Below, piece by piece: positions 45,320 through 56,173 of a stretch of 64,000 bases of DNA. A program made the position numbers and the translations under genes. The notes under the pieces are model-generated. The model searched no databases and had not been told where the DNA came from. It saw nothing but the letters and a program-made list of their open reading frames with translations. Source of the DNA: Amycolatopsis sp. WQ 127309 (GTDB taxonomy: Bacteria > Actinomycetota > Actinomycetes > Mycobacteriales > Pseudonocardiaceae); the NCBI RefSeq assembly GCF_023023025.1, contig NZ_CP095481.1, positions 8,507,001 to 8,571,000 of the forward strand. Direction: 5' to 3'. The stretch's first letter is position 1. The number at the start of each line of letters is the position of its first letter.

Positions 45320-46393
45320 TTACCTGACCGGCGCGCCCGCCGGGACCGGGCCGCCTTGGCCGGCCCCGCCCTGCGGCCGGGCCGAGACCTGCGGCAACGG
45401 CACGGTCTGCAGCACGCGGGTGATGATGTGGTCGATGGGGACGCCGTCGGCGAGGGCGTCGTAGGACAGCACGAGCCGGTGGCGCAGCACGTCCGGCACG
45501 ACGTCGACGACGTCTTGGGGCAGCACGTAGTCGCGGCCGCGGACCAGGGCCAGCGCCCGCGAGGCGGCGATGATGCCGAGGCTGGCGCGCGGCGAGGCGC
45601 CGTAGGACACCCAGCCGGCGACGTCGGCGAGGCCGTGGTCGTTCGGCGTGCGGGTGGTCAGCACGAGCCGCACGACGTAGTCGACCAGCGCGTGGTGCAC
45701 GAAGACCTGCGCGGCGACGCCCTGGAGGCGGACGAGCTCGCCGGGGCTGAGCACCTCGTGCGGGGTGGGCGGCGTGACGCCCATCCGGTAGATGATCTCG
45801 CGCTCCTCCTCGGCGGAGGGGTACTCGACGAGGATCTTGAACAGGAACCGGTCACGCTGCGCTTCCGGCAGCGGGTACACGCCCTCGTTCTCGATCGGGT
45901 TCTGCGTGGCGAGCACGAGGAACGGGTCCGGCATCGGGAACGTCTGCCCGCCGATGGACACGTGCCGCTCGGCCATCACCTCGAGCATCGCCGACTGCAC
46001 CTTCGCCGGCGCACGGTTGATCTCGTCGGCGAGCACGAAGTTGGCCACGACCGGGCCGAGCTCGACGTCGAACCGCTCGGCGCCCTGGCGGTAGATCCGG
46101 GTGCCGAGGATGTCGGCCGGCACCAGGTCCGGGGTGAACTGCACGCGCGAAAACGAGCCCCCGACGACCCGCGCGAACGTCTCGACGGCCAGCGTCTTCG
46201 CGACACCGGGCACGCCTTCGAGCAGCAGGTGGCCCTTGGCCAGCAAGCCGACCAGCATCCGCTCGACCAGGCGGTCCTGGCCGACGATGATCCGCTTGAC
46301 CTCGAACACGGTCCGCTCCAGCAACTGGGCGTCCCGCGCCGGCGTGGCGGGCTGCTGCCCGTTCCCGCCCTCGGCGTAGCCGGGCTCGGTCAC
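45320..46393 (-). CDS. moxR: MoxR-family AAA+ ATPase
   Basis: This 357-residue ATPase has Walker A GVPGVAKT (60-67), Walker B FVLADEINRAPAKVQSAMLEVM, sensor 1 FLVLATQNPIENEG and the arginine-finger region LPEAQRDRFLFK. It is equivalent to mycobacterial MoxR1 (Rv1479). It is expected to drive folding or assembly of envelope-associated clients together with the DUF58 and VWA proteins encoded just downstream. GTG 46393 is selected for its AAGGAGGC Shine-Dalgarno. A TACCTT -10 candidate lies at about 46519-46514 on the minus strand. Confidence 0.94.
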   Translation of the reverse strand: MTEPGYAEGGNGQQPATPARDAQLLERTVFEVKRIIVGQDRLVERMLVGLLAKGHLLLEGVPGVAKTLAVETFARVVGGSFSRVQFTPDLVPADILGTRIYRQGAERFDVELGPVVANFVLADEINRAPAKVQSAMLEVMAERHVSIGGQTFPMPDPFLVLATQNPIENEGVYPLPEAQRDRFLFKILVEYPSAEEEREIIYRMGVTPPTPHEVLSPGELVRLQGVAAQVFVHHALVDYVVRLVLTTRTPNDHGLADVAGWVSYGASPRASLGIIAASRALALVRGRDYVLPQDVVDVVPDVLRHRLVLSYDALADGVPIDHIITRVLQTVPLPQVSARPQGGAGQGGPVPAGAPVR

Positions 46394-46555
46394 TCTGCCT
46401 CCTTGTTGAGTCCGTGCGCCGCCCCCGCGACGTTGATCACGCGGTGCGACCGTACTGCGTCCCCCGGTCGTCCGTCCGTCCGGCACGCGGACGCACGGGC
46501 AGGCCCGTGAAGGTAGCCAACACGGTGCCCGGTGTGACATCTGTGAAGCACCGGC

Positions 46556-47110
46556 TCAGGACAACCGGTCCAGGTCCTCGGGGGTGTCGATGTCGTCGGC
46601 CTCCCCCGGCTCGGCCGGGACGTCCACGATGTCCAGCGCGCCGAGCGTCCGGCGCAGGGCCGCGTTCTCCGGGTGCTCGGGCAGCGCGGCCCGCAGCGCC
46701 GGCACCCGCCAGACGCCGAGCAGCCACTGGCGGGCACCCGCCGCGTCGACCAGGACCGCACCATCGGCACCGCCGGCGCCGCCGACCGCGGCCACCAGGC
46801 GGTCCACTGTGGACCGGCGGACGCCGGGCAGGTCGGCGGCGAGCACGGCGACCGCTTCGACGTCCTCGGGCACGAAGAGGAGCCCGGCGGCGACCGCGGC
46901 CACCGGCCCGGTGCCCGGCACGGGCTCGCGGGTCCACACGACGTCGAAACCGGGCCGTCGCGGGCCGACCGCGATCACCCGTTCGGCGCCCTCGAGGGCG
47001 TGGATGGCGCGGGTCAGCAACGACTTTCCGCCCACGTTCAGGGCCGGCTTGTCCACACCGGACAGTCTGCGGGCCGACCCGCCGGCCACCACGATCCCCG
47101 CGTACCGCAC
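46556..47110 (-). CDS. MobA-like molybdenum cofactor guanylyltransferase / NTP transferase
   Basis: This 184-residue Rossmann-type nucleotidyltransferase has the signature GIVVAGGSARRLSGVDKPAL (G-G-x-x-x-R-x-G-x-D-K), VWTREPVPGTGPVAAVAAGL and VAVLAADLPGVRRSTVDRL. MobA attaches GMP to molybdopterin; relatives transfer CMP or act on other cofactors. No other molybdenum gene is in the window. GTG 47110 is 6 nt after TAGGGT, suggesting a leaderless message. It is inserted between the conserved moxR and NlpC/P60 genes. Confidence 0.8.
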   Translation of the reverse strand: MRYAGIVVAGGSARRLSGVDKPALNVGGKSLLTRAIHALEGAERVIAVGPRRPGFDVVWTREPVPGTGPVAAVAAGLLFVPEDVEAVAVLAADLPGVRRSTVDRLVAAVGGAGGADGAVLVDAAGARQWLLGVWRVPALRAALPEHPENAALRRTLGALDIVDVPAEPGEADDIDTPEDLDRLS

Positions 47111-47119
47111 CCCGGGACC

Positions 47120-47285
47120 CTAGCGGCCCGGCACGAGGTAGGAGAAGCCCAGCACACCGCGGTAGTCCCCGACGTACTGCCGCAGCCGTTCGCCGAGCGG
47201 CCGGCGCCGGGAATCCGTCGCCGTAGAGCAGCCGTTCGGACGGGCGAGACCACCGGTCGAGCCGCCGAGCGGGTTTCGGTGATAC
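47120..47285 (-). pseudogene. Possible degraded gene remnant upstream of the MobA-like gene
   Basis: One minus-strand frame ends PLGERLRQYVGDYRGVLGFS followed by YLVPGR and the stop at 47122-47120. A second frame just upstream reads PSERLLYGDGFPAPA, reminiscent of amidohydrolase C-terminal parts. The two pieces are out of frame and no start is visible. It may be the eroded 3' end of a deleted gene, or chance. Confidence 0.25.
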
Positions 47286-47292
47286 TCCACGG

Positions 47293-47688
47293 ATGACCTA
47301 CACCGTCGAACCGCGCGTCGACGCCTACATCGACGCCCTGCCCGAGTGGCAGCAGGCGATCTGCCGGGAGGTCCGCGAGCTCGTCCACGCGGCCGATCCC
47401 GAGGTGACCGAGACGATCAAGCGCACCCGGCAGCCGTACTTCGTGCTGGACGGCAACATCTGTGCGCTGCTCGCGGCGAAGGACCACGTCAACGTCTTCG
47501 TCTACGACGGCGGCATCGTGCCCGACCCGGACGGCATCATCACCGCCGGGCACGGCAACAAGACCGCGCGGACGGTCGCGTTCCGCCGCGGCGAGCCGAT
47601 CAACGCGCCCGCCCTCACCGCGATGTTCCGGCAGATCATCGCGAACAACCGGGCCGGCGGCTGGCGCAAGCTGAAGCGCGACGCCTGA
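47293..47688 (+). CDS. DUF1801 (YdhG-like) domain protein
   Basis: This 131-residue protein starts VEPRVDAYIDALPEWQQAICREVRELVHAAD and contains ETIKRTRQPYF and AAKDHVNVFVYDGG, the DUF1801/YdhG-like pattern. These small alpha-beta proteins are widespread; their biochemical role is not established. It is a single plus-strand gene converging on the NlpC/P60 gene, with one base between stop codons, and divergent from the MobA-like gene. Confidence 0.8.
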   Translation: MTYTVEPRVDAYIDALPEWQQAICREVRELVHAADPEVTETIKRTRQPYFVLDGNICALLAAKDHVNVFVYDGGIVPDPDGIITAGHGNKTARTVAFRRGEPINAPALTAMFRQIIANNRAGGWRKLKRDA

Positions 47689-47689
47689 C

Positions 47690-49036
47690 TCAGCCGACCA
47701 GGCGCGTCGCGTACGGCATGATCCCGCCGTAGCGCACCGGGGCGATCCGGACGCGGAGCCCGGACTGCGGGGCCTCGACCATCTGGCCGCCGCCGAGGTA
47801 GAGCGCGACGTGGTGGATGCCGCCCGCGCCGCCGTAGAACAGCATGTCGCCGCGGCGCATCTGCGACAGCGGGACCCGGCGGCCGGACGTGTACTGGTAG
47901 CCGCTGTAGTGCGACAGCGACCGGACCCCGGCGAAGGCGTAGATCATCAGGCCGGAGCAGTCGAAGCCGATCTTGTTGTAGTCGCCGTAGCGGTCGGCGA
48001 CGCCGCCGTCGCGGATGCCGCGGGTCGGACCGCTCGCGTTGCCGCCGCCCCAGGCGTAGGGCATGCCGAGCTTGGACAGCGCCCGGGCGATCACGGCCTC
48101 GATCGACGCGCCGGCCGGGGCCGACGGGCGGGACCCGGCGGACGGACGGCCACCGCCGCCACCGCCGGACGACGCGAGCGCGGCCTGCCGGGCGCGCTCG
48201 TCGTCCTCGCGCTGCTTCTGCGCGAGCCAGTCCTGGTAGCGCTGGCGCTGCCCCTGCAGGCCGTTGACCTTGGCCTGCGCGGTGTAGAGCTGCTGCTCGA
48301 CGCTCGACTTGTTGGCTTCGAGGGCCGAGTTCTGCGTCTGCTGGTTGTCCTGCGCGCTGACGGCGGCGTTCTGCGCGGCGTCGGCGCCGTTCTTCGCCTG
48401 GCGCGCGGCGTCCTGCTTCTGCTGGGCGATCTCGGCGGCCTTGCGGGCCGCGGAGTCCTTGTTCGACTTCTCGGTCTGCGCCTGCTGGAGCCGGTCGAGG
48501 GCGTTGAGCCGGTCGCCTCCGACGGCGTCGAGCAGCTGCGCGCGGGCCAGCATGTCCTTCGGGCTGTCGGCGCTCAGGTACGCCGAGAGCGAGCCGACCG
48601 TGCTGCCCTGCTGGAAGCTGGCGGCGGCGAACGACTTGAGCTCGTCGCGCGCCTTCTCGATCGCCCCGGCCGCCGCGTCCGCCTCGGTCCGGGCGGCCTT
48701 CGCGTCGTTCTCGGCCTGCGCCGCCGCGTCCTGGGCGGTCTGCAGGTCGACCAGGGCCTTGTTGGCTTCTTCCTGCTTCAGCTCGACGTCGTCCTGCAGC
48801 TGCGACAGCTTCTGCTCGGCCTGGGCCAGCTGGTTGGTCAGCCGGCCGACCTCGCCAGCCTTGGCGTTCGCCTGGGCCTTGCTGGAGTTGAGGTCCGAGT
48901 CGCTGGGGTTGGGCGGCGGCGGGGGCGCCGCGAGGCCCGTGCCGCCCGCGCCGAACAAGATCACCAGAGCCAGGGTGCTCACGGTCAGTCCACGGCGCCC
49001 GCTCGGCACACACCAGCCCCTGCGCCGTTCCGGCAC
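47690..49036 (-). CDS. Secreted NlpC/P60 peptidoglycan endopeptidase (RipA-like)
   Basis: This 448-residue secreted hydrolase has a signal peptide (about 13-38), an Ala/Gln-rich coiled-coil region (about 45-290), a Gly-rich hinge, and a C-terminal NlpC/P60 domain. Its catalytic Cys (FDCSGLM, about residue 360) and His (IHHVALYLG, about 408) are visible. The enzyme cuts the D-Glu-mDAP stem-peptide bond during daughter-cell separation. The coiled coil acts as an inhibitory clamp in RipA. GTG 49036 has GGAGG 8 nt upstream; GTG three codons earlier would sit on that site. Only one paralogue is here, whereas mycobacteria have ripA-ripB. Confidence 0.92.
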   Translation of the reverse strand: MPERRRGWCVPSGRRGLTVSTLALVILFGAGGTGLAAPPPPPNPSDSDLNSSKAQANAKAGEVGRLTNQLAQAEQKLSQLQDDVELKQEEANKALVDLQTAQDAAAQAENDAKAARTEADAAAGAIEKARDELKSFAAASFQQGSTVGSLSAYLSADSPKDMLARAQLLDAVGGDRLNALDRLQQAQTEKSNKDSAARKAAEIAQQKQDAARQAKNGADAAQNAAVSAQDNQQTQNSALEANKSSVEQQLYTAQAKVNGLQGQRQRYQDWLAQKQREDDERARQAALASSGGGGGGRPSAGSRPSAPAGASIEAVIARALSKLGMPYAWGGGNASGPTRGIRDGGVADRYGDYNKIGFDCSGLMIYAFAGVRSLSHYSGYQYTSGRRVPLSQMRRGDMLFYGGAGGIHHVALYLGGGQMVEAPQSGLRVRIAPVRYGGIMPYATRLVG

Positions 49037-49187
49037 GACCGCCACCTCCGCTCACCTGCGCACATCGCGCGTCACTGCAGTCACACCACTATCACAAGCC
49101 TCAGCGGAAACTTACACACCGTAGGCACCAATTCCCCTTATCGAGGGACCCCTCGTGCGGATGGCGCAGCCCACACCGCGTGTCGTC
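49037..49187. other. Upstream region of the NlpC/P60 gene
   Basis: This 151-bp stretch should hold the NlpC/P60 promoter on the minus strand. I found no convincing -35/-10 pair and no match to the ydaO (c-di-AMP) riboswitch core that precedes some related hydrolase genes. A GGAGG site lies at its start-codon end. Confidence 0.3.
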
Positions 49188-49216
49188 TTGAACCCCAAAC
49201 AGGACACGCGTACTGT
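49188..49216 (+). promoter_or_regulatory. acnA promoter with AcnR-type operator
   Basis: TTGAAC (49188-49193), a 17-bp spacer and TACTGT (49211-49216) form a near-ideal promoter. CAGGACACGCGTACTG (49200-49215) fits the corynebacterial AcnR consensus CAGNACNNNCGTACTG at every specified base and lies inside a larger CAAACAG/CTGTTTG inverted repeat (49196-49219). A bound repressor would cover the -10 box. About 155 nt of leader follow before the GTG. Confidence 0.75.
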
Positions 49217-49378
49217 TTGAGGCACCGCGAGGTGTGCCATCCCGGAGCCGGTCCTACGGTGGGGGTGCGCAAGACTCGCGTCCGCCTCGTGCGGACTGCA
49301 CGACACCCGAACTGACCGAACCTGACCCGGGACTCGACCGCCGCACCGGCGCGGAAGTCCATGCCACTGGAGTTAGAC

Positions 49379-52192
<2,814 letters not shown>

Positions 52193-52208
52193 GGGTTCCT
52201 GCTTGAAG

Positions 52209-52245
52209 AAAGGCCTCCTCGCCGGTCCCGGCGGGGAGGCCTTTT
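52209..52245 (+). terminator. Rho-independent terminator of acnA
   Basis: AAAGGCCTCC and GGAGGCCTTTT flank an inner GCCG/CGGC stem, followed by a short T run (CTTTT). It begins 17 nt after the acnA stop and is the most classical intrinsic terminator in the window. Confidence 0.85.
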
Positions 52246-52261
52246 CGGTACCGTGGCGGGC

Positions 52262-53038
52262 ATGGGGGAACACAGTGACCTGGCGTACGACGAACGCGGC
52301 CACGGGCAGCCGGTGGTCTTCCTGCACGCGGGCGGGATGACCCGCGCGATGTGGGAGGAGCAGTTCACCCGTCTCGCGCGCGGCCACCGCGTGATCCGCT
52401 ACGACGCCCGCGGCGCCGGTGGCTCACCGAATCCGTCGGGTGCGTTCTCACATCACGAAGACCTGAAGAACCTCCTCGACGCGCTCGACGTGGACCGGCC
52501 GGTGCTCGTCGGCTGCTCCTTCGGCAGCCGCGTGTTCCTCGACTTCGCGCTGGCGTATCCCGATCGACCGGCCGGGCTGGTGCTGACCTCGCCGGGGATC
52601 AGCGGGATGGAGTTCCACGACCCGTACGTCCTCGGCCTGCTGGCCCAAGCGGCCGAAGCCGCCCGCTCCGGCGACGGCGCGGCCGTGGTGGAGTGCGTCC
52701 TGCGGCTGTGGGTCGACGGCCCGCACCGCACGCCCGCGGAGGTCGCGCCGGCCGTTCGCGCCCTGTGCCGGGACATGCTGGTGGGGAACTTCGCCGCGGG
52801 CCACGGCGCCCCGGCGCTCGGTGCCGAGCTGGGCGCGATCGGCCGGGTCGCGGAGATCGGCACCCGCATGCTCGTCGTGACCGGCGACCTGGACGCCACG
52901 GACATCTTCGCGGTGGCCGACCTGCTGGAGCGCGAAGCCCCGCACGCGCGCCGGGTCCGGGTACCCGGCGCCGCGCACATGGTGAACCTCGAGCAGCCCC
53001 GCCGGTTCGGCGAGCTGCTCGAGGAGTTCCTCGCCTAA
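52262..53038 (+). CDS. Alpha/beta-fold hydrolase
   Basis: This 258-residue alpha/beta hydrolase has an HGGG-like oxyanion element FLHAGGMTRAMW, nucleophile Ser in VGCSFGSR (about residue 83), and a C-terminal His in GAAHMVNLEQP; the acid is probably in VTGDLDATD. The substrate is unknown; similar proteins act as esterases or lactonases. ATG 52262 lies 7 nt after TACCGT, so the message is probably leaderless; a GTG three codons earlier overlaps the box. In mycobacteria and corynebacteria a TetR gene (acnR) follows acn, but here this hydrolase does. Confidence 0.82.
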   Translation: MGEHSDLAYDERGHGQPVVFLHAGGMTRAMWEEQFTRLARGHRVIRYDARGAGGSPNPSGAFSHHEDLKNLLDALDVDRPVLVGCSFGSRVFLDFALAYPDRPAGLVLTSPGISGMEFHDPYVLGLLAQAAEAARSGDGAAVVECVLRLWVDGPHRTPAEVAPAVRALCRDMLVGNFAAGHGAPALGAELGAIGRVAEIGTRMLVVTGDLDATDIFAVADLLEREAPHARRVRVPGAAHMVNLEQPRRFGELLEEFLA

Positions 53039-53742
53039 GCCGGCACGGCTTCCCAGCGCACACTGGACACCGCGGGCTCCAGCGACAGCCGGGACACCGC
53101 GGACTCCATCTGCGCGTCGTCACGCTGGTCGGCGGCCAGCTCGGCACGCACCTCGACCGTACGGTCCTCCGGACGGTCCGTGCTCAGCACCGACAAGAGG
53201 CGGAAGTCCGTGCGCGCCAACGCTTGTACGAGCAACGCGCGGACGTGGGCCTCGGAGTCGTCACGGGTCACGGCCTGGAACTCGTAGCGGGCCGGGGTTT
53301 CGTCACCCGAGTCCGGGCGGCGGTCGACGACGCGGCCGAGCGGGCGCAGCACCACGTTCACCCCGACCACGACCGCCGTCCCGGCCAGGGCCACCGCGTA
53401 CAACCCCGATCCCGCAAGGGATCCCACGGCGGCCGAGCACCACAGCGTCGCGGCGGTGTTGAGGCCGCGGACGTTGAGGCCGTCGCGCATGATCACGCCG
53501 GCACCGAGGAACCCGATGCCGGAGACGATCTGCGCGGCCACCCGCGTCGGGTCGGCGTCACCGCTGCCGGACAGGCCGCCGAAGCCGTGGGCGGACAGCA
53601 GGACGAACAAGGTCGCGCCGACCGCGACGAGGGCGTTGGTGCGCAGCCCGGCCATCCGGGCGCGGAACTGGCGCTCGACCCCGATGACGGCGCCGAGGCC
53701 GACGCCGGTGCCCACGCGCAGCAGCATTTCGAAGGTGGTCAT
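53035..53742 (-). CDS. mgtC: MgtC/SapB-family membrane protein
   Basis: This 235-residue protein has four to five N-terminal helices (to about residue 130) with GVERQFRARMAGLRTNALVAVGA and SGIGFLGAGVIMRDGLNVRGLNTAATLWCSAAVG-type segments that define MgtC/SapB. An ACT-like soluble C-terminal domain follows (about 150-235). MgtC supports growth in low Mg2+ and, in pathogens, survival in macrophages by acting on the F1F0 ATP synthase. The leader of about 170 nt contains hairpins and an overlapping open frame. It converges on the hydrolase gene with a 4-bp overlap. Confidence 0.88.
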   Translation of the reverse strand: MTTFEMLLRVGTGVGLGAVIGVERQFRARMAGLRTNALVAVGATLFVLLSAHGFGGLSGSGDADPTRVAAQIVSGIGFLGAGVIMRDGLNVRGLNTAATLWCSAAVGSLAGSGLYAVALAGTAVVVGVNVVLRPLGRVVDRRPDSGDETPARYEFQAVTRDDSEAHVRALLVQALARTDFRLLSVLSTDRPEDRTVEVRAELAADQRDDAQMESAVSRLSLEPAVSSVRWEAVPA

Positions 53743-53915
53743 GATCCGGCTCTTTTCCGGCGTGCGCGCACTGCCGGACAGGAGGCGGCCGGACGTCCTC
53801 AGCCCAGCCGGAAACCTCCGGTGAGCGCGCGCCCGGCCGTCCGATGACTGTCCGCTGGCATGTGCCGCTCACCTCGCTTCCCGTACTGGTCGATGATCGA
53901 TCTCGCTCAGGGTAG
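53743..53915 (-). promoter_or_regulatory. mgtC leader with hairpins and a possible leader ORF
   Basis: A TACCCT box near 53914-53909 on the minus strand could start a leader of about 165 nt. It contains CCGGA-GGTT-TCCGG (53822-53809), a larger GTCCGGC-rich region, and a GTG-initiated frame from 53872 that includes Pro-Pro-Pro codons and runs past the mgtC start out of frame. Enterobacterial mgtC leaders use proline-codon ORFs, but no direct homology is claimed. The M-box riboswitch core was not found. Confidence 0.3.
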
Positions 53916-53959
53916 CCGGTCCCGCGGCCCGGGTGCGGGCCGCGGGACCGGGCTCACAC

Positions 53960-55579
53960 TCAGAAGGGCTGGACGTTCGGCTGGAACACCTGGCCGTTCG
54001 CCGGCACCTTGAGGTCGGTCAGGTACGCCGCGACGGCCTGGTCGACGCCGAGGGCGTCCCCGAGGATGCAGTGGCCGAACGCGTCGACCGACAGCAGCCG
54101 GGAGTTGCCCAGCTCGGCCGCCATCTGCTGGCCGAACTTGTACCGCGTCGCGGGGTCGTAGTAGTTGCTGACCACGACGACCGGGACGTCGGTCTTCGCC
54201 TGCCACGGACCGCGGTAGACGTCCGGCTTCTTCGCCGGCCACACCGGGCAGCCCGCCGTGTCGGCGAAGGCCTGGTAGCGGCCGAAGGTGCGCGACTCGC
54301 GCTCCCACTTGGCGGCGATGTCCGGCACCTGGTCCTGCTTGATCTTGAACGGCTTGTCGGAGCAGTTGACGGCGAAGTACGAGTCGTCGCTGGTGTACGG
54401 GCTGTCCGGGTTCTGGTCCGCCAGGCCCTGCTTGCCCTTCACGATCAGCTTGAGCTGCCGGGCCTGCAGGGTCTGGGCCTGCGCGCCCGCCGGGTGGATC
54501 GTGTCGTAGAGCGCCTGAAGGTCCTCCGCCAGGCCGGGGAACGCCGACGGCGAGTACAGGATGCTCGACACCGAACCGGTGAACGCGTTGATGTCGACCG
54601 AGCCGCCACCGGGGACGGTGATCGGCTGCTTGCGCAGGTACTCGCGCAGCTCGTCGAACTTCGCCCGCGGCGTGCCGTCGCTGAACGCGCACTGCGTGCC
54701 GACCTGGTCGCAGCGCTTGAGGAAGCCGTCGAGCGCGATCTCGAAGCCCTGTGCCCGCTCGCGGTCGTACTCGACGCCGTCCTTGGTGCGCAGCTGCGGG
54801 TCGACGTTGCCGTCGATGACGATCGCGCGGGACTGCTTCGGGAACATCGCCGCGTAGGTCGAGCCGATGAGCGTGCCGTAGGAGAAGCCGACGTAGGTCA
54901 GCTTCCGGTCACCGACCGCCGCGCGCAGCGTGTCGACGTCCCGCACGACGTCCTTCGTGGACATGTGGTTCAGCAGCGAACCGGCGTTGTTCCTGCAGAA
55001 CTGGCCGTAGTCGCGGTAGCTGGCGAGCGTGCCGGAGATCTCGGCGCGGCTCAGCGGCACCGCAATCTGGGCGCCGAAGACCTCGTCCGCGTCCTCCTGC
55101 GTGGTGAAGCAGCGCAGCGGGTTGCTCTGCCCGACCCCGCGCGGGTCGAAGCCGATCAGGTCGAAGCGGTCGACCACCTGCGGCTGGAAGTAGTACTGGC
55201 CGCTGATCGGCATCCGCAGGCCCGAGCCACCGGGACCACCGGGGTTGAGGAACAGCGAGCCGATCCGCGCGTCCGGGGTGCGGGCGGCGCGCTTGAGCAG
55301 GGCGATGTCGATCGTGCCCAGCGACGCGTTGTCGTGGTCGATCGGCACGCGGTAGCGCGCGCAGCTGTAGAACTTCACCTGGTCCGCGGGCACGCCGGCG
55401 AGGGTCGCGGCCGAGCAGGTCCCCCAGGCGACCGGCGCCGTGGCGCCGACGACCGCCGGCTTGACGGCCGCTTCCGGCGCGGCGGCGGCGGTGCCCGCCG
55501 TGCCGGCCAGTCCCATTCCGGCCACCAGTGCCCCCACCAGCGCGAACGAGCGCACCCGGCCCCTTGTGGATCTCCGCAA
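53960..55579 (-). CDS. Secreted tripeptidyl-aminopeptidase-like alpha/beta hydrolase (TAP family)
   Basis: This 539-residue exported hydrolase has a Sec-type signal (about 8-34, ending in TAAAAPEA). SLFLNPGGPGGSG is the oxyanion-hole segment, the nucleophile Ser is in YVGFSYGTLIGSTYAAMFP, and a C-terminal TAP-like domain has VPVVVVSNYYDPATRY (acid) and DAFGHCILGD (His). Family members such as SlpD/SlpE and Tap of Streptomyces release tripeptides from extracellular peptides; the specificity here is not known. It is monocistronic, with the probable terminator of the preceding unit (55659-55676) upstream. Confidence 0.9.
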   Translation of the reverse strand: MRRSTRGRVRSFALVGALVAGMGLAGTAGTAAAAPEAAVKPAVVGATAPVAWGTCSAATLAGVPADQVKFYSCARYRVPIDHDNASLGTIDIALLKRAARTPDARIGSLFLNPGGPGGSGLRMPISGQYYFQPQVVDRFDLIGFDPRGVGQSNPLRCFTTQEDADEVFGAQIAVPLSRAEISGTLASYRDYGQFCRNNAGSLLNHMSTKDVVRDVDTLRAAVGDRKLTYVGFSYGTLIGSTYAAMFPKQSRAIVIDGNVDPQLRTKDGVEYDRERAQGFEIALDGFLKRCDQVGTQCAFSDGTPRAKFDELREYLRKQPITVPGGGSVDINAFTGSVSSILYSPSAFPGLAEDLQALYDTIHPAGAQAQTLQARQLKLIVKGKQGLADQNPDSPYTSDDSYFAVNCSDKPFKIKQDQVPDIAAKWERESRTFGRYQAFADTAGCPVWPAKKPDVYRGPWQAKTDVPVVVVSNYYDPATRYKFGQQMAAELGNSRLLSVDAFGHCILGDALGVDQAVAAYLTDLKVPANGQVFQPNVQPF

Positions 55580-55658
55580 GACGTCTCCTCCCTAGGTCAC
55601 GCACTCGCCGCGCGGTCGAGACGTCACGGCGCGTTACCCGGGAGAGACTGGCACAAAC

Positions 55659-55676
55659 CGGTGAAAGCCGTCACCG
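55659..55676 (-). terminator. Hairpin downstream of the egt/oxidoreductase unit
   Basis: CGGTGA-AAGCCG-TCACCG forms a 6-bp perfect stem 20-40 nt after the stop of the deazaflavin-type oxidoreductase gene. It could end the long egtABCD-containing transcript. No U tract is visible. Confidence 0.4.
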
Positions 55677-55696
55677 TCCAAAAGGATGGTGCGAAT

Positions 55697-56173
55697 CTAT
55701 CGAGCCACCCGATTGAGGACGAAAACGGGCAACGGCCGCGCGGCCTCCTCCTGCTCCATCGCGTACCCCGGCCAGAACTCGAGCAGCTCACGCCACATTT
55801 GCGCGTACTCCGCGCCGGCCAGCTCGCGCGCGACGACCGCGACCGGCCGCCCGGCGAGGGCGACCTCGGCCTTCGGGTCGGCCCGCAGGTTGAGCGTCCA
55901 GGCCGGGTCGTGCGGACGGCCCCAGTTGGACCCGGTGAGCACGAGGTCGTCGCCGTGCGGGAAGTAGAGCAGGTTCGTGCTGCGGGGCAGCCCGCTCTTG
56001 CGGCCGGTCGTCGTCAGGCGCAGGGACGGCAGCCCGGCGAGCGCCACGAGGCTCACCCGGCCGCCGAACACCCGGTGCAGTTTCTTGTCCGCCCAGACGA
56101 CGAAGCCGGCCGAGCGCATCAGCCACGGCTTCGTGCCCAGGGCCCGGGCCAGCGCCCGGAGAGGATTAGCCAC
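55697..56173 (-). CDS. Nitroreductase-family deazaflavin (F420)-dependent oxidoreductase
   Basis: This 158-residue protein is of the DDN/FDOR split-beta-barrel type: LRLTTTGRKSGLPRSTNLLYFPHGDDLVLTGSNWGRP-like core, then PAWTLNLRADPKAEVALAGRP. These motifs mark mycobacterial Ddn relatives that use F420H2 to reduce quinones or nitro compounds. It overlaps the 3' end of egtD by 8 bp, so it is translated from the ergothioneine operon, in the place where mycobacteria have egtE. It is not homologous to the PLP-dependent EgtE. Confidence 0.88.
   Translation of the reverse strand: MANPLRALARALGTKPWLMRSAGFVVWADKKLHRVFGGRVSLVALAGLPSLRLTTTGRKSGLPRSTNLLYFPHGDDLVLTGSNWGRPHDPAWTLNLRADPKAEVALAGRPVAVVARELAGAEYAQMWRELLEFWPGYAMEQEEAARPLPVFVLNRVAR

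Noticed and set aside
43652..46510. A 952-codon plus-strand frame across the VWA, DUF58 and MoxR genes
   Set aside because: It is antisense to three recognisable genes, composition is Arg/His/Gly-rich, and no domain is visible.
49037..49187. A ydaO (c-di-AMP) riboswitch before the NlpC/P60 gene
   Set aside because: Such riboswitches precede related hydrolases in actinobacteria, and a TTTGGGGTT stretch raised the idea, but the conserved CCCGACAGCTAACC-like core and paired elements were not found.
53743..53915. An M-box (Mg2+) riboswitch before mgtC
   Set aside because: An AGGTGAG segment occurs, but the GGCTCC stem and the remaining conserved M-box segments are missing.
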